A stretch of 6,688 nt of DNA from Thermoplasmata archaeon (GTDB taxonomy: Archaea; Thermoplasmatota; Thermoplasmata; Thermoplasmatales; Thermoplasmataceae): positions 1 through 6,688 of the forward strand of contig JAKAYM010000102.1 of assembly GCA_021826795.1 (NCBI GenBank). Direction: 5' to 3'. The notes under the pieces are model-generated. The model saw nothing but the letters and a program-made list of their open reading frames with translations, did no database searches and was not told where the DNA came from. The translations under genes were made by a program, and so were the position numbers. Shown one piece after another: positions 1 through 6,688 of the stretch (within the stretch, counting starts at the first letter, position 1; each line of letters begins with the position of its first letter).

Positions 1-1950
<1,950 letters not shown>

Positions 1951-1974
1951 AATATAAGTTAGTATTTAGTGGTG

Positions 1975-1980
1975 TATAAA
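1975..1980 (-). promoter_or_regulatory. TATA box of the oxidoreductase operon
   Basis: On the minus strand TTTATA sits 25-30 bp before the alpha ATG and is preceded by an A-rich stretch (1981-1987) that could serve as part of a TFB-recognition element. This spacing puts transcription start at or within a base or two of the ATG. With no Shine-Dalgarno sequence upstream, the operon mRNA is predicted to be leaderless. Confidence 0.7.
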
Positions 1981-2088
1981 TTTTTTTATGGTTACGGAAT
2001 TTATAATTAGCCATTTGACGTTATTTTTTTTTGTATATTCTATCCGTGCAAGCAATTTTTTGTTCCGACTTATCCTTGAAAATACTAG

Positions 2089-2103
2089 TTTTAGGTACTA
2101 AAA
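2089..2103. promoter_or_regulatory. 15-bp inverted repeat, candidate operator
   Basis: The sequence TTTTAGGTACTAAAA is a perfect inverted repeat with 6-bp arms (TTTTAG / CTAAAA) around GTA. It lies in the divergent region between the oxidoreductase and MarR genes, about 63 bp upstream of the MarR-gene TATA element and about 110 bp upstream of the oxidoreductase TATA box. The arms differ from the other two inverted repeats here, so it may bind a different regulator. The half-site TTAGGT recalls DtxR/IdeR-type sites, but that resemblance is weak. The function is inferred only. Confidence 0.4.
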
Positions 2104-2125
2104 TATTTAATTGTAAATAATTTAA

Positions 2126-2143
2126 TTGACAATTGTTTATCAA
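2126..2143. promoter_or_regulatory. 18-bp imperfect inverted repeat, candidate MarR operator
   Basis: TTGACAATTGTTTATCAA has outer arms TTGA / TCAA, with six of nine pairs matching, and contains a perfect 8-bp palindrome ACAATTGT at 2129-2136. It ends 8 bp upstream of the MarR-gene TATA element, in the position of a site that could control TFB/TBP access. MarR-type dimers commonly bind AT-rich inverted repeats of about this size. A direct repeat TTTAATTG (2106-2113 and 2121-2128) lies alongside it. Confidence 0.4.
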
Positions 2144-2151
2144 ATGGAAAC

Positions 2152-2160
2152 TATAAAATA
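2152..2160 (+). promoter_or_regulatory. TATA box of the MarR gene
   Basis: TATAAAATA lies 29-37 bp before the MarR ATG. Using the usual archaeal spacing from TATA centre to start site, transcription should begin near 2180-2183, giving a leader of only about 6-9 bases with no Shine-Dalgarno sequence. It is flanked on both sides by inverted repeats. Confidence 0.65.
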
Positions 2161-2168
2161 TAACCTTA

Positions 2169-2185
2169 ATATCATTAAATGATAT
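2169..2185. promoter_or_regulatory. 17-bp perfect palindrome over the MarR transcription start, candidate autoregulatory operator
   Basis: ATATCATTAAATGATAT is a perfect inverted repeat with 8-bp arms about a central A. It lies between the TATA box and the ATG of the MarR gene and covers the predicted transcription start, where a bound dimer would block RNA polymerase. Size, AT content and position match operators of self-repressing MarR regulators. AT-richness raises the odds of chance palindromes, but a 17-bp perfect one exactly here is notable. Confidence 0.55.
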
Positions 2186-2188
2186 ATA

Positions 2189-2617
2189 ATGGAAAAAATC
2201 AGTAGTTATGACGTTTGGAGGGAATTTTTAAGAACGTGGAAAACATGGTATAAAGCCTCCGAAAAAAATTTAATTTCCATGGGTGTATCTACTGTTGAAT
2301 ACAGGATTTTAAAAAATTTAACAGAGAGAGGTTCACTTCCAATGATTGAACTCGCCAACATAAATATGGTAACACAGGGATGGATAACAGGAGTTGTTGA
2401 TAAACTGGAAGAATTGGGTTATGTAAATCGAGAAAGAAGCGATACGGACAGAAGGGTTATTAATATAACGGTGTCCAACAAGGGAAAGGCATTTTTTAAA
2501 AAAATCGAGACACTTCACTTAAAATTTATAGAGGATTCCCTTAGAAACTTTACTGACGAAGAAAAATATAACATTCTTAATTTCCTGAAAAAAATAGAGA
2601 TAAACATTGATAAGTAG
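2189..2617 (+). CDS. MarR-family winged-helix transcriptional regulator
   Basis: This 142-residue protein has the length and layout of the MarR family, dimeric cytoplasmic DNA-binding regulators that often respond to small molecules or oxidants. An N-terminal dimerisation helix (about 5-30) is followed by VSTVEYRILKNL (33-44), helix-turn-helix segments at about 48-78 (recognition helix around VTQGWITGVVDKLEELGYV), and the winged hairpin RERSDTDRRVINITVSNKG (81-99) with the family's D-x-R signature (DTDRR, 85-89). C-terminal helices (about 100-140) complete the dimer interface. There is no cysteine, so direct thiol redox sensing as in OhrR is unlikely. The ATG follows a TATA box with a very short leader and no ribosome site. 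Three inverted repeats lie upstream, one covering the predicted start site, which suggests autoregulation. The protease gene follows after 49 bp and is probably a target or operon partner. The ligand is unknown. Confidence 0.92.
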   Translation: MEKISSYDVWREFLRTWKTWYKASEKNLISMGVSTVEYRILKNLTERGSLPMIELANINMVTQGWITGVVDKLEELGYVNRERSDTDRRVINITVSNKGKAFFKKIETLHLKFIEDSLRNFTDEEKYNILNFLKKIEINIDK

Positions 2618-2666
2618 AATAACCAAGGAAAAAGATTATTATTGATATTTTACTATGAGTTTGTAA

Positions 2667-4226
2667 ATGAGCTATAACGACATATTTCTGATTATATTGA
2701 TTGTTTTTTCGTGGATTATTATAATAATTTCTCTTGCCCCTGAAATTAATAAAACCAAGCATTTTTCTACCATGGGACCAGCACTCATGGTCAAATCAAC
2801 CAACAATAAAGGAGTTCTTGATGCAGTGGCAAAACATATACCTGCAAAGGAAATAGGACGCTTTTCAACGATTCTTGTAGTTCTTGGTGGCTTTGTTGCG
2901 TTTGCAATGCTTCTTTATGAGGCAATACTCCTGACCATAATCCATGCACCAACGAGTGCTGCACCACCACTCAACGAATATCTTGCACTCCCACTTATAA
3001 ATCCATTCATACCTTTAGGCTACGGAACTGCAAGCCTGGTATTTGCTGTTGTAATCCATGAAATGTTCCATGGAATTGTAGCAAGGAAGCATGGAATAAA
3101 AGTAACAAGTGTCGGTGCACTGTTCTTTATTATACCGGTAGGCGCTTTCGTGGAGCCAGACGAAAAGGAGATAATGGCCGCAGACCCTGTTGTTAGAAGA
3201 CGTATAATAGCTGCAGGCCCAGGAATCAATCTTATAATTGCAATAGTATGTATACTGTTACTTATATTTGTAATGATGCCGGCATCAGCACCAATACATT
3301 CCGGTGTTTATGTTGAGGATTCTACAACGTTATACAGCGGGCATTCCATACCAAAGGGGATGGAAATTATATCCTATGGAAACCTATCAGGAAAGGCACT
3401 CAATAATTTGGAAACCAAATCAATGAGTATACCGGGCTGTGCAAATGTAACACTCTTCAATGGCAAAACCAGTACTGTTGAAAGTGTGCCAACTGGGGTA
3501 GCGATAGCTGCTTTGCTTTCAGGATTCCCTGCCGAAAAAGCAGGGGTCCAAACCAATTCTATAATTTATAATATAAGCGATAATGGAAAATCAAATATAA
3601 TTTACAATATTGACACACTGGGAACTGTCCTTGATAAGATAGCACCGGGAACAACCATTAACATGACTGTTATTACATTCGGAAGTTCAGAGCATTACAA
3701 AACATATACAATGAAAACAGTATCAACATACAGCTATTACGCAAAGGATGATCCTGCTGCGAATAATGCAGCGTATAAGGATGAAAGTTTCATAGGCGTC
3801 GAGATAGATTATTCAGGGATAGGATATGCATCCATAGACAGCATGCACAGCCTTGTGTTCGGAGGACTGATAGCAGGACCTGAATTTTATGAAACGCTGG
3901 GGCTACCTATACTCGGACTTTCACCTATTCCCCAAAGCCTTGCACATCTGTTCTCAACACCTTTCAATTCTTATATATTTTTCGGACTTGCAAACAGCCT
4001 TTACTGGATATTCTGGATAGATTTCCTCCTGGGTATAATGAACGCACTTCCACTGTCCATACTCGATGGTGGGCAATTCTTCAAAGATACGCTGAATATA
4101 GCATCGAGAAGAGAGAGATTTAAATTCCTCAGGGATGAAAAAAATGTTACAAAGATATATTATGCTCTGGGGCTTTTCGTATTCTTCCTGCTCATGTATA
4201 TCATAATAGCGCCCAGGATTTTATAA
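2667..4226 (+). CDS. Site-2 protease family (M50) intramembrane zinc metalloprotease with PDZ-like segments
   Basis: This 519-residue integral membrane protein belongs to the site-2 protease family, which cuts substrates within the membrane, often to release regulators. The zinc motif is HEMFH (131-135; His131, Glu132, His135) in a hydrophobic helix. AAGPGIN (182-188) follows, and the second active-site motif is NALPLSILDGG (459-469), with Asp467 the likely third zinc ligand. Its first proline (usual NPxP) is replaced by Ala. Hydrophobic segments are visible near 6-22, 66-92, 118-138, 148-163, 186-205, 435-460 and 495-515. Between the two motifs lies a hydrophilic region (206-390) containing a clear PDZ (about 276-352, GFPAEKAGVQTNSIIYNIS) and a more degenerate PDZ-like stretch before it (about 211-275, IPKGMEIISYG). 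An in-frame TAA directly precedes the ATG, so the start is fixed. There is no strong ribosome site; a weak TATA-like stretch at 2635-2643 is possible, but read-through from MarR is more likely. The substrate is unknown. Confidence 0.93.
   Translation: MSYNDIFLIILIVFSWIIIIISLAPEINKTKHFSTMGPALMVKSTNNKGVLDAVAKHIPAKEIGRFSTILVVLGGFVAFAMLLYEAILLTIIHAPTSAAPPLNEYLALPLINPFIPLGYGTASLVFAVVIHEMFHGIVARKHGIKVTSVGALFFIIPVGAFVEPDEKEIMAADPVVRRRIIAAGPGINLIIAIVCILLLIFVMMPASAPIHSGVYVEDSTTLYSGHSIPKGMEIISYGNLSGKALNNLETKSMSIPGCANVTLFNGKTSTVESVPTGVAIAALLSGFPAEKAGVQTNSIIYNISDNGKSNIIYNIDTLGTVLDKIAPGTTINMTVITFGSSEHYKTYTMKTVSTYSYYAKDDPAANNAAYKDESFIGVEIDYSGIGYASIDSMHSLVFGGLIAGPEFYETLGLPILGLSPIPQSLAHLFSTPFNSYIFFGLANSLYWIFWIDFLLGIMNALPLSILDGGQFFKDTLNIASRRERFKFLRDEKNVTKIYYALGLFVFFLLMYIIIAPRIL
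4221..4226. other. Shared palindromic stop of two convergent genes
   Basis: TTATAA is its own reverse complement. The protease gene (plus strand) and the hydrolase gene (minus strand) both read it as TTA TAA, so each ends in leucine and an ochre stop encoded by the same six base pairs. The genes therefore overlap by exactly 6 bp with no intergenic spacer. Confidence 0.95.
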
Positions 4227-4835
4227 CTGTTCTAAAAATTTTTTAATATGATTGAAAAAAATATCCGGTTTTTCCATTTGGACACAGTGCCCGGATCCGT
4301 CTATTTTAACAAATGTCGATGAGGCAATGAGGTCATGATATTTCATTCCATGTTCAATAGGAACAATAGCGTCATTACTTCCCCACAGGATTAGTACAGG
4401 ACTCTCAATTCGGTTGAGTTCGTTGAGAAGAGGATCCACAGCAAGGCCACCTATTATTATGGCCGATTTGACGATGCCTTTCATGTCTATTAAGCTTTTC
4501 AGGGCTGTTCCTGCCGAGGCTGATGGGCCGACAATTATAATATTTTCTAAATATAGTTGTTCAGCAAAATCATGTATTAAATCTGATCCCTTGGAAGGAG
4601 ATCCGATAAAGTTATACTGAAAGCTGGAATCCGATTTTCCGAAGCCTGGCATATCCAATGCATATACATTATATCCCCACTGCCCTATTTTTCTCAATGC
4701 ATCTATGTGTGCCCAGGATTCAGCTGTCTGTGTGGTATCATGTAGAAGGATAAAATTTCGCCTGCTTCCCCGTTCGTATGAAAGGTAATGTATATTAATA
4801 CCTCCAATGGTTATATCACTCTCATTTACTTCCAT
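4221..4835 (-). CDS. Small alpha/beta hydrolase, ABHD14-like
   Basis: This 204-residue cytoplasmic protein has the alpha/beta-hydrolase core without an evident lid domain. Visible family elements are FILLHDTTQTAESW (28-41), YNVYALDMPGFGKSD (55-69), the nucleophile elbow IIIVGPSASAG (99-109; Ser105), the acid region ILWGSNDAIVP (149-159; Asp155) and DGSGHCVQMEKPDIF (179-193; His183). Two features are unusual: the elbow is G-P-S-A-S rather than G-x-S-x-G, and the usual HG before the oxyanion loop is HD (32-33). Length, elbow and several stretches resemble animal ABHD14B, whose elbow as I recall is SPSLSG and which has been reported to act as a lysine deacetylase. That resemblance is from memory and does not fix a function; a generic esterase remains possible. 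The start is supported by a TATA box about 30 bp upstream; an ATG nearer the promoter is out of frame and soon stops. The gene overlaps the protease tail by 6 bp and diverges from the NFACT gene. Confidence 0.88.
   Translation of the reverse strand: MEVNESDITIGGINIHYLSYERGSRRNFILLHDTTQTAESWAHIDALRKIGQWGYNVYALDMPGFGKSDSSFQYNFIGSPSKGSDLIHDFAEQLYLENIIIVGPSASAGTALKSLIDMKGIVKSAIIIGGLAVDPLLNELNRIESPVLILWGSNDAIVPIEHGMKYHDLIASSTFVKIDGSGHCVQMEKPDIFFNHIKKFLEQL
4239..4244 (+). terminator. Possible oligo-T terminator after the protease gene
   Basis: A run of six T on the plus strand lies 13 bp past the protease stop codon, inside the 3' end of the convergent hydrolase gene. Archaeal RNA polymerase often terminates at short T runs without a hairpin, and the convergent arrangement would require a stop near here. 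T runs are common in sequence this AT-rich, so the call is weak. No comparable T run is seen just beyond the hydrolase stop on the minus strand. Confidence 0.3.
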
Positions 4836-4862
4836 AAATTCATAATAGGACTGATGTTATTA

Positions 4863-4870
4863 TATTTATA
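4863..4870 (-). promoter_or_regulatory. TATA box of the hydrolase gene
   Basis: On the minus strand TATAAATA lies 28-35 bp before the hydrolase ATG. The expected transcription start is about 5-8 bases before the ATG, giving a near-leaderless mRNA; no Shine-Dalgarno sequence is present. Confidence 0.6.
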
Positions 4871-4888
4871 GAGCTCAAATGGTTTGGA

Positions 4889-4900
4889 TTATAATTATAA
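4889..4900. promoter_or_regulatory. 12-bp palindrome in the hydrolase/NFACT divergent promoter
   Basis: TTATAATTATAA is a perfect palindrome between the two divergent TATA boxes. It could be a regulator site or an additional bidirectional TATA-like element. It is pure A+T, so chance is a real alternative. Confidence 0.3.
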
Positions 4901-4947
4901 ATACTAACGTCAGGATTTGCAGTATTCTTCATAGATGCATAACAAGG

Positions 4948-4956
4948 TTAAAATAA
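4948..4956 (+). promoter_or_regulatory. TATA-like element of the NFACT gene
   Basis: TTAAAATAA lies 22-30 bp upstream of the NFACT ATG, the spacing expected for leaderless transcription. No Shine-Dalgarno sequence occurs before the ATG, which agrees with that reading. Confidence 0.55.
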
Positions 4957-4977
4957 GAGCAATCATTAATTAAAATC

Positions 4978-6688
4978 ATGAAACTCAAAGAATCATCGCT
5001 GGATTTCCATGCGTTTGTAAGCATATATGGAGACACCATGCTAAATTCATTCATCAAGAAAATATACCAGGTAAATCAGAAAGAATTTGTTTTCCAGTTA
5101 TACAGATCTGATCTAAAAAAAAGGGATTTTTTTGTTTCGCTGAGTAAGGGCATAGCATTCTATGATGCAGAAAAACCGGAGGAGGCAACACAGTTATCCA
5201 TGTTATTCCGAAAGCAGTTATCCGAGAAGAGGATAGTTGGAATAGAGCAGATTAATTTTGATAGGGTTGTGAAGATTACACTGCATACTGGACAGGAAAT
5301 AATACTGGAACTCTTCAGCGGTGGAAATCTGATTATTACCGATAATGGAAAAATTGTCTTTGCTATGGATCAGCATGTGTACAAAACCAGAAAGATACTG
5401 ATAGGAGAAGAGTATATTCCGCCATCCATCGTGAATCCTATGAAAAGCAGGGAAACATTTTTCGAAATACTCAATAACAGCAAGGCATCCATTGTGAAAA
5501 CACTGGCAACAAGGGCAAATCTCGGGGGAGAAATTGCTGAGGAAGCGCTTTATAGAAGCAACATTGAGAAGAATAAAATGCCTGCAGAAATAACGCAGGA
5601 TTATGAAAGGCTGTACGAAACGGTAATGGAAATAATGGACGAATCAAAACGAAACATGGCATATTATTATGAGGAGGATGAACTCCTTTCACCGGTAGTA
5701 CTTACGGCATTGAATAAGGATCCTGACAGGAAATTTGAAGACTTAAATGAGGGTATCTGTTATTATATTAAGAATTATCCTGAAACGGATAAGAATAAAT
5801 CCAGTATTGAGAGGAGGATAGAGTCGCAGAAGCGTTCCATAGAGGAATTCAATAAATTGATGCTGGTATATACAGAATTCGGTAATTTTCTCAAAATGAA
5901 TTTTCAGCAGCTTCAGAAACTAATAAACATTGTACATAATAATGTAAAGCGCAACAACAGCGAAGATTTTGTGTTTATGGAACTGGAAATCACGGGAATA
6001 ACCCCTGCTAAAGGAACTTTTACAGTAAACTATCAGGATACCGGTATAGTCCTTAGTTATACTGAATCTCCAGGAAATAATATAAACAGGGTGTTCAATA
6101 CCGCCAAGGATTACAGAAACAAGATTGAGGGCGCAGAAAAAGCCATAGAGGAAACGAAAAAATTAATTTTAAAGGAGAAACAAAAAGCCGGAAAAAAGAA
6201 AAGAGTGAAATACTGGTTTGAATCATACCACTGGTTCACCAGTTCCGCAGGCAATATGGTAATGTCTGGCAGGGATGCAAAAACAAATGAAAAACTTGTA
6301 AAGAAACACATGGCAGATAACGATATTTATGTGCATGCAGACCTGTACGGTGCACCCAGCACTGTGATAAAAAATGACGGTATTGACATCACAGAAGAAA
6401 CTATACGAGAAGCCTGTGAGTTCGCCATATCACTGTCAAGAGCATGGCCTGCTGGACTGGGTTCGGGTACCGCATACTGGGTAGAACCGTCACAGGTAAG
6501 CAAAACTCCTGAATCGGGAGAATTTGTATCAAAAGGTTCGTGGATTGTCCGTGGGAAAAGGAATTATGTGCTGAATCTCCCCCTCCAGCTAAAAGTCTCA
6601 TTGATCGATTATAAGGGAAATACACTACCCATGATATCCCCCGCGGAAACTAAAATAGAATCAGAAAAGTATGTTATAATTAAACCCG
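4978..6688 (+). CDS. NFACT-family protein (archaeal RqcH/NEMF homologue), C-terminus cut by window edge
   Basis: The frame from the ATG at 4978 stays open for 570 codons to the window end. The product belongs to the NFACT family (bacterial RqcH/FbpA, yeast Rqc2, human NEMF), which binds the large ribosomal subunit with a stalled peptidyl-tRNA and, in RqcH, directs C-terminal alanine tailing for degradation. NFACT-N spans about 1-160, with KIYQ (28-31), FRKQL (77-81) and NFDRVV (93-98); Asp95-Arg96 correspond to the conserved DR pair needed for tailing in RqcH. A helix-hairpin-helix-like stretch follows (about 168-195, LATRANLGGEIAEEALYRS). Charged helical segments likely to form the coiled coil lie at about 275-325 and 375-410. 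The NFACT-R domain begins at YWFESYHWF (412-420) and includes SGRDAKTNEKLVKKH, DIYVHADLYGAPS, GSGTAYWVEP and SKGSWIVRGKRNY. Archaeal members are usually somewhat longer, so probably under 100 residues are missing. The start has a TATA-like element 22-30 bp upstream and no ribosome site. Confidence 0.95.
   Translation, partial: MKLKESSLDFHAFVSIYGDTMLNSFIKKIYQVNQKEFVFQLYRSDLKKRDFFVSLSKGIAFYDAEKPEEATQLSMLFRKQLSEKRIVGIEQINFDRVVKITLHTGQEIILELFSGGNLIITDNGKIVFAMDQHVYKTRKILIGEEYIPPSIVNPMKSRETFFEILNNSKASIVKTLATRANLGGEIAEEALYRSNIEKNKMPAEITQDYERLYETVMEIMDESKRNMAYYYEEDELLSPVVLTALNKDPDRKFEDLNEGICYYIKNYPETDKNKSSIERRIESQKRSIEEFNKLMLVYTEFGNFLKMNFQQLQKLINIVHNNVKRNNSEDFVFMELEITGITPAKGTFTVNYQDTGIVLSYTESPGNNINRVFNTAKDYRNKIEGAEKAIEETKKLILKEKQKAGKKKRVKYWFESYHWFTSSAGNMVMSGRDAKTNEKLVKKHMADNDIYVHADLYGAPSTVIKNDGIDITEETIREACEFAISLSRAWPAGLGSGTAYWVEPSQVSKTPESGEFVSKGSWIVRGKRNYVLNLPLQLKVSLIDYKGNTLPMISPAETKIESEKYVIIKP

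Noticed and set aside
2020..2040. Run of T on the plus strand near 2023-2031 as a possible terminator
   Set aside because: No plus-strand gene ends upstream of it, and on the minus strand it reads as an A run upstream of the oxidoreductase promoter.
1988..2101. 37-codon open frame on the plus strand in the divergent region (starts ATG GTT ACG)
   Set aside because: It overlaps the upstream elements of the oxidoreductase promoter, has no ribosome site or suitably placed TATA box, is low-complexity with a run of Phe codons, and resembles no known protein.
2655..2666. Mini frame ATG AGT TTG TAA directly before the protease ATG
   Set aside because: Three codons with no ribosome site; too short to distinguish from chance, although its in-frame TAA usefully fixes the protease start at 2667.
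5471..6625. Minus-strand open frames opposite the NFACT gene (5471-5692, 6111-6311, 6401-6625)
   Set aside because: The plus-strand NFACT reading is continuous with recognisable domains throughout; the opposite frames look like shadows.

Overview
The window looks like a piece of an archaeal chromosome, most likely from an acidophilic Thermoplasmatales lineage of the Ferroplasma/Acidiplasma/Cuniculiplasma type. This is inferred from several features: a two-subunit archaeal 2-oxoacid:ferredoxin oxidoreductase with a fused gamma-alpha subunit, an archaeal site-2 protease, an archaeal NFACT/RqcH protein, A+T-rich sequence heavy in ATA and AGA/AGG codons, and TATA boxes so close to start codons that most first genes should be leaderless or nearly so. 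The genus cannot be fixed without a search.

Layout. Positions 1-1950 (minus strand) hold the ferredoxin oxidoreductase pair: the alpha (gamma-alpha fusion) gene is promoter-proximal and the beta gene, cut by the window edge, follows with an ATGA stop/start overlap. A 238-bp divergent intergenic region (1951-2188) holds the leaderless alpha promoter, the promoter of a MarR-type regulator, and three separate inverted repeats that look like operators. On the plus strand the MarR gene (2189-2617) is followed after 49 bp by a multi-spanning M50 site-2 protease (2667-4226) with two PDZ-like segments. That gene meets, tail to tail, a minus-strand alpha/beta hydrolase (4221-4835) resembling the ABHD14 family; the two share a palindromic TTATAA that gives both of them Leu-stop. 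A 142-bp divergent promoter region (4836-4977) separates the hydrolase from an NFACT-family (RqcH/NEMF-like) gene that runs off the right edge (4978-6688).

How the genes work together. The oxidoreductase pair forms one enzyme of central carbon metabolism (CoA-dependent oxidative decarboxylation of 2-oxoacids with ferredoxin reduction). MarR and the protease are probably co-transcribed, which suggests ligand- or stress-controlled membrane proteolysis. The NFACT protein belongs to ribosome-associated quality control. No functional link between the hydrolase and its neighbours is evident beyond shared or facing transcription signals. I see no mobile element, CRISPR array, tRNA or rRNA. The window reads as ordinary core chromosome; the most interesting points are the operator-rich MarR promoter, the ABHD14-like hydrolase with an altered nucleophile elbow, and the tandem-PDZ protease. 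No gene-free stretch exceeds 300 bp.
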